64,000 nucleotides of DNA from Allomyces arbusculus (Eukaryota; Blastocladiomycota; Blastocladiomycetes; Blastocladiales; Blastocladiaceae): NCBI GenBank assembly GCA_027604705.1, contig JADHYV010000058.1, positions 55,618 to 119,617 on the forward strand, in the 5' to 3' direction. The notes beneath the pieces are model-generated. The model saw only the letters and a list, made by a program, of their open reading frames with translations. It searched no databases and was not told where the DNA came from. Every line of letters begins with the position of its first letter. Within the stretch, counting starts at the first letter, position 1. The position numbers and the translations under genes are program-made. Shown here piece after piece: positions 46,201-55,561 of the stretch.

Positions 46201-46717
46201 GGTCCGTGCCAGCATTTGCATTTGTTCGTGCATTTTGACAATTCTAGCGGGATCTGACCGAGTATTGTTCCAACTCTGTACGTAGCGAGACGGTCAAACG
46301 CGGCCGGTCTTCCTCTACCGGCTCGTCGTCGCCGGCACGCTCGAGGAACGCATCGTGCAACGGCAAGTGACCAAAGTCGAACTGAGCCACCAAGTCCTGG
46401 ACCGCGACGACGCATTGGCGCTCGATTCGGCGCCCTCGTTTTCGCGCGACGAGCTCAAGGAACTGTTCCAGATCGACCCACACACGCCGAGCTGGCTGCA
46501 CGAGTCACTGTGTGAGTGCAGCGGCGATGGATTGCCATTCGAGGATGCAAGTACAGAGACGGCGGGAGTTACAGCGGGGACGGGTGCGGCCGTGTCGGCG
46601 TGGTTCCATTACCAGATCATGGGCAAAGCGCACGCCCAGATCAAGGACGCGGTGATGAAAGCGGTGTTGGCGACGGGTGTGGTGCGGTTTGTCATGGCGT
46701 CGCAGGCGCTTGCGTGA
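43291..46717 (+). CDS. RDH54: RAD54B/Rdh54 (Tid1) Snf2-family DNA translocase
   Basis: ATP-driven translocase that works with Rad51/Dmc1 in homologous recombination. Eleven exons: 43291-43781, 43849-43870, 43951-44103, 44175-44274, 44347-44682, 44755-45009, 45088-45134, 45204-45315, 45391-45937, 46012-46201 and 46286-46717, 672 residues. The N-terminal part has the RAD54B pattern LWRKKTTKKHKSWDGDGRL (formed across a 22-base second exon), then LLDQDGRDIGKG. Helicase motifs: LRPHQRDGVQFLYE, motif I ADEMGLGKT (Lys355), VVCPASLITNW, motif II DEGH (454-457), ILSGSPIQNDLSEF, then RTGYLNAQYLPPK, SARAGGLGLNLVGASRL and DADWNPSVDQQALARIWRDG. The lobe 2 QxxGRxxRxGQ motif reads QQALARIWRDGQ, so Gly and the first Arg are replaced. 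The DEGH box and the KHK-W block distinguish it from RAD54 proper. It has the most introns of any gene here. Confidence 0.92.
43849..43870 (+). other. 22-base microexon of RAD54B
   Basis: Exon 2 is bounded by TAG at 43846-43848 and GTTGAA at 43871 and encodes RKKTTKK plus one split base. It is needed to build the family motif W-RKKTTKK-HKSW in frame. Listed because automatic gene finders often miss exons this short. Confidence 0.8.
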
Positions 46718-46819
46718 GGTTGCCGCGCAGACAAGAACAAGACATGTTTGTTATCGTTTGGCGTTTTCTACCCGGACAGTGTGCAAACGGAAGCAAGGCG
46801 GCCGCGCAGTCAGGGCAAT

Positions 46820-47704
46820 CTAGGCGATGATACCAAGCAGGCGCAGCGGGTTCGCGTCGTCCGACATTTGCTCAAACCACTTGGCCGCGGGGACGGGCAC
46901 TTCCCAGTAGTAGCCCGTCAAGCCCAGCACGGCCGAGCAAATGGCCGCGACACCGACCTTGGTCACGAGCGACCAGGTGCGCGATGGTGCCGGCGTGGTG
47001 CGGCCTTCACGAAGCCGCGCCAGAGCAGTCCTAGGAAGCGAGTCCACCTGGTGAGACTTGTCATAGCGATTCGCATGGCGAAGAGCAAAGAGAGAGGCAG
47101 TACCTTGCGCCGTTGATCCCGTGAATGACACCGCTGCCCCCAAGGGCCATGTAATACGCCGTGAACCCAACACCATACTTTATGCGCGTGAACATGATGT
47201 AGGAGTAATCGAGGAGACTGTCATGAATGGTCGTTTGCTCGTTACTTTTCCCATCACTCTCATGCAGGGCAGAGCCACAACTGCAGCGTCGTACCTCGAG
47301 TCCCCCCACGCCATCACGGGCGCGACGCGCGTATAGTAAATGTGTCCCGCCATCGACAGTCCGATAATGAGCCCGCTCACACGCGTGAACCAAGTCAGGG
47401 ACCCGGCACGCGCACCGAGTCGACCCTTGCGCACGGCCAGAGCCTTGTACACGCCACATGCCAAGTGCAGCGTCAAGCACGCGGCGCCCGCGAACTCGGC
47501 GACTGGATTCTGGTAAAGCTCGCGTGCAGCGAGCAGGTAGCTGTCGCCGAAACTCGTGTGGCCAGCGAGAACGTGACCGGTGAGGTGAAGAACCGTGAAT
47601 GGCAGCAATGCCATGCCCGTCACGGCCTGGATGCGGTTCACGGTCTTGAGCCCGGCGGTCGTGCTCGGCGTCGCTGCGACGGTGCTGTCGGCGCTTGTGG
47701 TCAT
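46820..47704 (-). CDS. MCP1-like mitochondrial membrane protein (DUF1691/MCP1_TM)
   Basis: Probable outer mitochondrial membrane protein of the Mcp1 family, which in yeast recruits the lipid-transfer protein Vps13 and suppresses loss of ERMES. Exons in transcript order are 47295-47704, 47104-47217 and 46820-47030 (introns 77 and 73 bases; donors GTACGA, GTACTG), 244 residues. Membrane spans: LLPFTVLHLTGHVLAGHTSF, FAGAACLTLHLACGVYKALA, GLIIGLSMAGHIYYTRVAPV, FTAYYMALGGSGVIHGING and VAAICSAVLGLTGYYWEV. The NRIQAVTGMALLPFTVLHLTGH start and the GVIHGINGAR segment fit the family, whose fold resembles cytochrome b subunits; the several in-membrane His (HLTGH, LHLACG, AGHIYY, IHGING) are compatible with that. 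Assignment from pattern recall; a divergent SDHC-like subunit is the alternative. Convergent with RAD54B, 102 bases apart. Confidence 0.7.
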
Positions 47705-48022
47705 CGTTGTTGCAGGTTGGTTGTGGTTGTTTGCTGCTGCTGCTGCCGCGGAGACCGTGGGCCGGTGAGCCCTTTGATCGGAATCCTGACGTCTTTGTTG
47801 ACAGCCGCCAAGGACCGACCAATCAATGTGGTCCGTGCTGCGGCATTTCGGAGAGAGTGTGATATTACGCAACCATGATGATTGATCAAATCAGCGCGCC
47901 GCCGGCATCGTTGAATGCTGACCCCACCAAGGCGCTCCGCTTTCCGCCAGCACGACGGACGGCGAAATCGACAGACCAACAAGAACAAACAAGTGACAAA
48001 AAACGACCAAGAGCAACAAAAA
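47705..48022. other. Intergenic region upstream of the MCP1-like gene
   Basis: About 320 bases between the MCP1-like start and the tRNA 3' end. Apart from a stretch rich in gctgctgctgc near 47735 and the tRNA terminator, nothing seen. Confidence 0.5.
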
Positions 48023-48094
48023 TGGAGATTGCGGGGTTTGAACCCGCGGCTTTCCGCATGCAAAGCGGACGCTCTACCACTGAGCTAAATCCCC
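48023..48094 (-). tRNA. tRNA-Ala (anticodon UGC), no intron
   Basis: The reverse strand folds as a full 72-base cloverleaf: 5' acceptor strand GGGGATT pairs with AATCTCC (one G-U), followed by the A discriminator. The D arm is AGCTCAGTGGTAGAGC (B and A box consensus present), the anticodon loop TTTGCAT between CCGC and GCGG gives anticodon TGC, and the T arm is GCGGGTTCAAACCCCGC. A run of five T directly after the 3' end on the reverse strand (48018-48022) is the Pol III terminator. No intron, and CCA is not encoded. Confidence 0.96.
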
Positions 48095-48216
48095 TGTTGT
48101 AACTACAAAAGTCTTTGTTCTCCTATTCCACTCTACGGAATGCTCTGCCATCTGGTCGCGTTCAGACCGAGGTTGACAACAGACTGACAACTCGACCGTA
48201 AGCAGGAACGCCATTA

Positions 48217-49485
48217 TTATTGCATCAAATAGGCCACCTTCCACTGCTCTCCCTGAATCTCATGCTGCGCCTGCGACGGCGGCAAACTGGTATTGATAAC
48301 GCGCAGCAGCTCGAGCAGCGGCTGCGAGTCTGGCACGACAACGGTCCCCGTCGAGTCGGACGCCAGCCGTCCCGCATCCGGTCCGTCTTCAAGTTCACGG
48401 AACAGCACCTTAAGCGCGCGACTCGACGCGGCAGTGCGCGTGCGGACGCGGCAATTCCAGTTCAGAACCCAGATCATAGCGGTCGCACGCCCATCGCGGC
48501 TCAAATCGGCGACGACAGCACGGTGCGTCGCGTGCGACGTGACATGGTCGAGCAACTCGGCCATGAGCGCCGTCTGCACGACTTTGTGACGGTTCCACGT
48601 GACGGTGCCCTGCGCGGCGAGCAAATTTGTCTTGAACAGGCGAATGCCTTTGGTGAGATCGTTGCGCGCGTGCGCAAACCCGATCATGGTTCCGCACGTC
48701 GTGCAGTGCACAACGGCCGGTGGGGCTGCGCGCACGGTCATGCCGCCGTCGGCGAGCAGTGCCGCACTCTGTGCGGCCCCCGCAGCGGGCTCGGCCCATC
48801 GAATTTGGTCCGCGTGGATTTGCGTCGGGTGCACGAGCAGGACCGTGGGTCCGACGAGACACGTGCCAGGTTCGGCGACGAGGTGGCCGCCGCTCGGCAT
48901 GATAATCTGCTGCTCGTGGCACGCCCAGCATTCGACCATTTCGTGCCAACACGACGACGGGAGCGCACGGCATCGGTCGAACCCGGTTGTAAGCGCGGCA
49001 GAGCACCCGGCGCACGCGAGACGGTCGGCGTGGGCCAGGAACGAAACGTGTAGGAGTGGCGTCACGTCGTAGTGCTTATTGCGCAAAGCCGTCGAGGCGC
49101 GCTCGCCGGGAACGTGCTTGAGCTGCAGGCGTAGGACGAGATCGCCCGCGTGGACGTGTTGCTGCAACGAGCGCGGGTCGATGGCGACGGGGAACCGGAA
49201 CACGTGGTTGGCCACGACGACTTGGTCGGGCGTCAGCAAGAGGCCTTGAACAATGTCGGCGTTGTTGGTCGCGACGTTGGTATTGATGTCGTTGTTGGAA
49301 TTGGTGGAAGTGACTCGCAAGTCGCCAAGGGCCACGGCAAACGTCAGGCCCTGGACGTTCGGCGCGACCTCGATCACAAACCGCGGCTGCGACACACCGG
49401 GCTGGCCCGTCTTCACGGATGCTTGCGGTTCATTTGCGGCCTTGGTCGTTGGTGTTGGTGCTGGCGAAGAGACGGTTGCGGCCAT
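48217..49485 (-). CDS. HECT_2 / UBE3D-like E2-binding ubiquitin ligase
   Basis: Member of the HECT-like E2-binding family (Pfam PF09814; human UBE3D), which binds UbcH10-type E2s. A single exon, 422 residues, starting at the first in-frame ATG (49485). Supporting features are three cysteine pairs in family order: LACAGCSAAL, HEMVECWACHEQQ (compare the WxxxxWxCH box of UBE3D) and VHCTTCGTMIGF, the last followed by GIRLFKTNLL. Near the C-terminus, TAMIWVLNWNCRVRTRT and KVLFREL match the segment around the conserved tail. Length is close to human UBE3D (389). There is no catalytic HECT domain of the classical kind, so ligase activity is inferred from the family. The start lies only 180 bases from the divergent eL8 start. 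Confidence 0.8.
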   Translation of the reverse strand: MAATVSSPAPTPTTKAANEPQASVKTGQPGVSQPRFVIEVAPNVQGLTFAVALGDLRVTSTNSNNDINTNVATNNADIVQGLLLTPDQVVVANHVFRFPVAIDPRSLQQHVHAGDLVLRLQLKHVPGERASTALRNKHYDVTPLLHVSFLAHADRLACAGCSAALTTGFDRCRALPSSCWHEMVECWACHEQQIIMPSGGHLVAEPGTCLVGPTVLLVHPTQIHADQIRWAEPAAGAAQSAALLADGGMTVRAAPPAVVHCTTCGTMIGFAHARNDLTKGIRLFKTNLLAAQGTVTWNRHKVVQTALMAELLDHVTSHATHRAVVADLSRDGRATAMIWVLNWNCRVRTRTAASSRALKVLFRELEDGPDAGRLASDSTGTVVVPDSQPLLELLRVINTSLPPSQAQHEIQGEQWKVAYLMQ

Positions 49486-49665
49486 TTTGCATTCGTTAGT
49501 GAGCAAATGGCCGAAATACAAAGTGATCAATCAGTTGATAATAAAGTAAGGCGCACGTGACTCGTCGTTAGGCCACGCCTCTTGCTTTTCCCCGTCACCA
49601 GCGACCTTTTCTGCTCCGTCTCTCCCTGTCCACGGCCGTTTCCTCAGTCGCGACAAGTTTCAACA
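49486..49665. promoter_or_regulatory. Short bidirectional promoter, HECT_2 (-) / eL8 (+)
   Basis: Only 180 bases separate the divergent start codons of a presumably weakly expressed ligase gene and a ribosomal protein gene. Both promoters and leaders must lie here or extend into the neighbours. I could not identify specific factor sites. Confidence 0.6.
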
Positions 49666-51241
49666 ATGGTAATGTCCAGCAGTCACCTCTACCACCACCT
49701 CGACCATGCCGCCCCGATTTTACACTGTCGCCACGTCTGCAACGTGTGGAACCGACGACTAACCGAGCTTCGCATTGTTCCGTCCCCTTACCCGTCGTCT
49801 CCGCTGGGTGGCCACGCGCTTCCATCCGTTTCTCGTGACCGTCCAAAAACCATGCCCATGACCCCCCATTTTGGTCGCCACTTACGGCTCCATCTGGGAT
49901 GCTGCCCGACTTTGGCCCTTTGTTGTTGGTGTGCACTTCGCATCGGTCGTTGCGCTGGTTTGATGCTTCCAGGCCCCGAAGGGTAAGAAGATCGCCGCCG
50001 CGCCGTTCAAGGCCGCCGCCAAGTCGGGCAAGGCTGTCCGTGACCCTCGCATCGAGGCCACGCCCCGCAACTTTGCCATTGGTGCGCATCTTCTTTGCTC
50101 CAGATCCTTGTGTTCCGCGCCGCGGCTGCTGCAAAGCACCACGGTTGCGAGCCTTGGTGACGGTCGAGAGTGAGCCCGGGCACCCTAGGCATGGTTTTTG
50201 AGACGCGATCGCTGCTGGCTTGTTGAGGTCGCGTTGGGCACGCGATTTGGTGATTTTGGTCGGATCCGGTCGGTGACACGACTGCGTTGACCTCTTTGCC
50301 GAACACTCCAACGTTTTCTCTGTGTACTATCGTCGTCGTGCTCGCGCGCGTCGACGATGGCGGCCATGTGCTCGTTGATTCGCACATTTGCGCTCGACTG
50401 TCGGCCTGCAGTGTTTTGCGTCTCGAAAAGCTTTTTGCTCTTTGGGTAGACCCGCCTTCTCGACTATCGCTGATGCTCGTCGTGGAACTTTGGACTCGAT
50501 TGACTTGCTTGCGAACTTTGTTTCTTTTTCTCACTCATCACCGCTCGTCGCGGCCAATCAGGCAACGACCTGCAGCCCAAGCGCGACCTGACGCGCTTTG
50601 TCCGCTGGCCCGAGTACGTGCGCCTGCAGCGTCAGCGCGCGATCCTCAAGCGCCGTCTGAAGGTGCCGCCGACGATCAACCAGTTCTCGCGCGTCGTCGA
50701 CAAGAACGTGGCCACGCAGCTGTTCCGCCTGCTCAACAAGATCCGCCCGGAGACCAAGCAGGAGAAGAAGCAGCGTCTTCGCGCCGCCGCGGAGGCTAAG
50801 GCCGCGGGCAAGGCCGTTGAGGCCGGCAAGAAGCCGATTGTCGTCAAGTACGGCATCAACCACGTCACTGCCCTGATCGAGGCCAAGAAGGCCAAGCTCG
50901 TCGTGATTGCCCACGATGTCGACCCGATTGAGCTCGTCGTCTTCCTGCCGGCGCTCTGCCGCAAGATGGGTGTGCCGTACATGATCGTCAAGGGCAAGGC
51001 CCGCGTCGGCACTGTTGTGCACAAGAAGACTGCCACGGCGCTTGCTATTGTTGATGTCAAGCCCGAGGACAAGCAGGAGCTCGCCGCGCTCGTCCAGGTC
51101 GCTCAGGCCAACTTCAACGACAAGGCTGATGAGATCCGCAAGACGTGGGGCGGCGGTATCATGGGCAAGAAGTCGCAGGACAAGACGCTCAAGCGCCAGA
51201 AGGCTCTGGCCAAGGAGGTCTCGACGGCGCACCTTGCCTAA
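49666..51241 (+). CDS. RPL8: 60S ribosomal protein eL8 (RPL8/L7a)
   Basis: Large-subunit ribosomal protein with an L7Ae-type RNA-binding fold. Exons are 49666-49668, 49973-50081 and 50562-51241, 263 residues. The first coding exon is the ATG alone (caacaATG then GTAATG); exon 2 resumes [19 protein letters not shown] and [15 protein letters not shown], which is the right start for eL8. Exon 3 gives [56 protein letters not shown], then [20 protein letters not shown] (the L7Ae core) and [16 protein letters not shown]. Length is usual for the family (yeast 256). Introns are 304 and 480 bases, long for this genome. I searched both introns by eye for box C/D snoRNAs and found no convincing C and D boxes. 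Confidence 0.95.
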
Positions 51242-51910
51242 GCTTGAAGCGTGTTGTTCTGTGCTCTTGTAATACAGACGCTCTTCATTTCTCATTGTTC
51301 CGTTTCTCGTGGAGGGCTGTCGCGGATTTTTCATTTGTGTTGGCCCGTTGGCTCGCTTTTTGGCCGCTTCTTGGCTCTCGGAATTCAGCATTCATAAGAC
51401 AAATGCGTGCGCGCCGTCGCGCCTGGTCAGGCGTCGTGTTCGCGCGGTTCACCCGCCCCCCTGGCCTTTTTCTTTGCGTTTGGGCAAGTGGACTACGCAC
51501 GGTCAAGCAAAACCGAAAACGCAAGGTGCACGCGCGCACCGCTTTGCAGGCGGGCAGGCAGGCAAGCAGGCTTGCTGCACGCGCGGTTGTTGGCTGCTGC
51601 TGCTGTCGCCGCCAGTCGCCACCGCCACGGCAGGCGCACCACCGACAAAGCACAACAGCCCGTCCCCGTCGTCACCAACTGACCCGAGATCCTTCAGCGC
51701 ATCCAACCCTCCCGCTCAACGGCCGCCTCGCCGCTCCACTCCGCACCCGACTTGCCGCAACGCTCTGTGCGCGGCACCAGCGCGCCGGCGCCCCTTGTCG
51801 CCGGCCCGCCCTCGCGCTCGTACCGCTCGCGGCCGCCAACACCAAGAGTTTGGCCTGCCGCCAAGAGTTTGGCAGCGCGCGACGATTCTCCACCGGGAGA
51901 CTCGCCAACA
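51242..51910. other. Intergenic / leader region, eL8 to PIP5K (tandem, +)
   Basis: About 670 bases. The PIP5K frame is open back to 51752 without an ATG, so this may include leader or an upstream exon. Runs of gcaggcaggcaagcaggc near 51550 and ctgctgctgt near 51597 are the only simple sequences noticed. Confidence 0.5.
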
Positions 51911-54900
51911 ATGCCGCAGCTCGCAATGTCCGCGATGCCTGCCATTGGCGCGCCGTCGCCGCCGCCGCCGCCCTTTGCCACGGCACGCATGATGGAGAGC
52001 GGCTCCGTCGATAGCAACGACTCCGGCGTCTACTCGCAGATGCCCACCCCGCGCGATGCGCCCGCACCCGCCGTTCCCTATCTCCCACCGCCGCCGCGCC
52101 GCGTCTCGTCGGTCAAGGCCCTGCGCCAGCAACCGGCCGTGCTCTTGCCGTCGTCGGATGAGCCGGTGCCTGCCCCGCCCGCCTCATTGACCACGCTGCC
52201 GACCACATCGATGGGCCACACTGCTCTTGCGACACCAAACGGTTCGGCATCGCTCTTGACGAGCGCGCTCGCCGCTTCCTATGGTGATGCCGCCCCGCCG
52301 ATGCGCACGTCGAGCGCGGCGGCCTTTCCCGACGCCGACTTCGTCGCGACCACGACCACGGCCACGATAGTCGCCACTACCAAGACGATGACGCCAATGG
52401 CGGCGAACACGACCACGCCCAGTGGCACCCTTCCACCGCCACCGCGCCGCACGCGATCGCGCCGCGGTGGATCCGACCCGGCTCCGCTGCGCTTCCCTGC
52501 CCCGAGCACGTCGGCCGGTGGTGCTGCTGCCAACGGCACTGCTCCGATTGGCATCACGCCCCACCCAGCACGTCGTCCCGGGTCCGACAGTCTCTCGCGC
52601 GAGCGACCGCACTCGGTCCGATCCGGCGTGAGTTTCCAGACCCCCGTTGCCACGACCGCTGCTGCTCGGTCGGCGTCCCCGCCGCCGCCGCATGTCGGCA
52701 GCCCACTCGGACGCAACGAGCCGCTGCAGCTTCCGGCGCATCCGGCCACGCCCACCAGTACCGGGTCGATGCCGCGGCCGCACTCGGTCGGGTCCGTGAC
52801 GGGACTGGCCAATGCCTCGCGCCCGCCAGTCGTGCGTCGCCATACGGGCCACCCGAACTTGGCCGAGTCGTCCAACAACCCGGCGCTCAGCAGTTCCACG
52901 AGCTTTGACCATTCGGCCGGCGGCGAAATGCCGCCCGGGTCACCAACGTCGTCGAGCGCGCCCGTGCGCCGGCGCACCTTGACGCGCAAAGTCTCAGAGC
53001 ACGTCGGGATTGGCAACAAGATCGACAAGCACCACCAAAAGTACGCGTTCATGTACCACCTGCTCACGGGCGTGCGGCTGTCAGTCGGCCGCTGCGAGAG
53101 CAAGGAGGACCGTCCGCTTGTGCCCGACGACTTCAAGGCCCAGCACAAGCTGGCCTCGGATGTGTACGTCTCATCTTTTTTTTCCACTCTGGTGGCGTGG
53201 CAGACCGCACTTAGGCATCAATTGCTCACGCATCGCACTCACCGTCCGTTCCATTTCCTTTCGCTAGCACGGGCAAGGAACTCGAGCCGTCGCAGCGCTA
53301 CGACTTCAAGTTCAAGGACTACTGCCCCATGGTCTTCCGAAAGATCCGCACCGCGTTTGGGCTCACGGCGTCCGATTACCTGAGCTCGCTTACGGGCAAG
53401 TACATCATGTCGGAACTGTCGAGTCCTGGCCGGTCGGGCAGTTACCTCTACTACTCGCACGACTACTCGATGATCATTAAGTCGATTCACCACGCCGAGC
53501 AAAAACTGCTCTTGAAGATATTGCCCGACTACGTCGAGTACATTAGCAAGAACCCAAACACGCTGCTCGCGCGCTACTACGGGCTGCATCGCATGAAGAT
53601 CCCAGGCCAGCAAAAACCCATTCATTTCGTCGTCATGGTGCGTCTACATCTTGCGGCCCCGTACCCGGTTGCGATCGACTCTGACGGACTCTGCCACCTC
53701 TTTTGACCATGAACAGGCCAACGTGTTCCCACCCAACTACGACATCCACCTCACGTTTGACCTCAAGGGCTCGACGATTGGCCGCGAGACGAGTCCCGAG
53801 GACATTGCGCGCAAGGGCAAAAAGGCCGTTCTAAAGGACATTAACTGGCTCAAGATGAACCGCAGGCTTATGCTCGGCCCGGAAAAAGCCAAAATGTTCA
53901 CCGACCAGCTCGAACGCGACATGCTCTTCCTCATGACCAACAAAATCATGGACTACTCGCTGCTGATTGGCGTACACGATTTGACCAAGGGCAACGGGCC
54001 ATGGCGAGATCAGCAGATTCGTGTCTTCGAGGTATGTTGCGCTTGATCGGGTATTCCGTTCGCGGGAGCGAACGACTCAGCTGACCCTGTTGCTCTCGCT
54101 CGTTTCTTTCTACAGCCAAACCGCCAGACCCTACAGCGCACGCCGTCTACGTCGCGCGCCGACGCTGTGCGCCGCGCGCTGCAACAGCCTGAGATCGTGG
54201 CCGCTGACCGCATCTCGGCATTGCAGCTTCCACCTGTTAACTCGCGCCGTGGGCACAAGTCGCTGTTTGTCGCCGACAACGGCGGAATCTTGGCCACCGA
54301 CCAGCAGAACCGACCGGGCACCGAGCTCTACTTTCTCTCGATCATCGACATTCTCACGCCGTACAATGCGACCAAGAAAATAGAACACGCGTTCAAGTCG
54401 GTCACGCAAGACCGGCACCAAATCTCGGCGGTGAACCCCGTCGAGTACGGTAAACGGTTTGTCGCGTTCATGAAGGGGCTCGTCGGGACCCCCGCCGCGT
54501 GGCCCGTCGAGCAGCGGCCTCCGCCGCTCAATACCGCCGCGACAGCCCCGGGAATGCTCGAGAACACCGAGGGGAATGGCGGTGGAGGCTCCGGCGGCGC
54601 CGGCGGGGGTGGGCCGGGATTGGCGCCGGCCGCGGAACCTTTGGCGGCCAATTCGACAGCGTCGTTGCCGCCGGGATTCACGCCCATTGGCCGACCGCCA
54701 CCCCGCACCACGTCGGCGCGCGCTCCCGGTCAGCAGCAGCAGCAGCAGCGCGGGCGACCCGGGTACGGCCGGACCGGTCCCGTCGCCAGGAACGGTGTCG
54801 AGGAAGCACTTCTCGCGGCAACAAGTGCCGAGGCCGCGTCGGCGCCGCGGACTGGCGTTCCCCCCATCGGCGTTGCGTTTGAGGACGACGGCGCCCCGCC

Positions 54901-54967
54901 GAGACAGTTGTCGTCGGGTGGAACCGCGCCTGCTCGCGTCACGATTGGAGCCGCCTACGCGTCGTGA
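51911..54967 (+). CDS. MSS4: Phosphatidylinositol-4-phosphate 5-kinase (type I, Mss4-like)
   Basis: Makes PI(4,5)P2 at the plasma membrane. Exons are 51911-53163, 53268-53637, 53717-54031 and 54116-54967 (donors GTACGT, GTGCGT, GTATGT), 929 residues. The first 360 residues are disordered, Pro/Ser/Thr-rich. The kinase begins at HHQKYAFMYHLLTGVRLSVGR; FKFKDYCPMVFRKIRTAFG and LSSPGRSGSYLYYSHDYSMIIKSI (nucleotide-binding Lys in MIIK) follow, then FDLKGSTIGRE, the catalytic MDYSLLIGVHDL and IIDILTPYN. The activation-loop segment KKIEHAFKS carries Glu where type II enzymes have Ala, indicating PI4P preference. The C-terminal 160 residues are Gly/Pro-rich with a six-Gln run (CAG repeat at 54731-54748). 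Domain order and size match fungal Mss4/Its3. Confidence 0.93.
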
Positions 54968-55561
54968 TCGGAGACGCGAAAGCACAAGTGGCGAGATCGC
55001 CGGTGCGCACCACCATCGTCACTTCTCCGCTCTTCCTTGCTCTTCCCTCCCCCTTTGGTCTGTTCGGTTCATGGTTGATGAATCGGTTTTCATTTCCTTT
55101 TGCCCAAAACTTCCACCCTTTCCGTGACCGTTTTTTTTTTCTTTTTTGGCGTCTGTTGTGCTTAATCCAACAGTGGCTGATACGCGATTTTGGATCTTGG
55201 TCGTTGTTTCTTTCTCTCATTCTCGATTCGCTACATCGCCGCGGTTCGATTGCCCTGTCTTCCTTTCCCCCATCTCAGCTCCGTCCCTCCCCTCCCGGCA
55301 ATAAACACCCTGTGCCCCGAAAGTCGAAAATAGACCAAGTCTGGAAATGGAACTCCCCTCACATTCAAGTCCAAACCGTGTCGGCACCAATCGTGTTTCC
55401 AGTTTTCTACAAACAGGACGACCCACGCGGCCGTCCCGCAGCCGAAGTACACGTCCTCCCCGTCGCCCGCACCCGTCTAGTCCCTCCCCGTGCTTCCATT
55501 TCCATCTTGCCAATCGCCCGGTCCGGCCTGCGGCCCGGCGCAGCGTCGACGCCGCATCCTG
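54968..55561. other. Convergent intergenic region, PIP5K (+) / NIPA-like (-)
   Basis: About 590 bases, pyrimidine-rich on the + strand with a T-run at 55130-55147. No coding or RNA signal. Confidence 0.5.

Noticed and set aside
49669-50561. Box C/D snoRNA in the long eL8 introns
   Set aside because: TGATG-like strings occur, but no RTGATGA with a matching CTGA and flanking stem could be found by eye.
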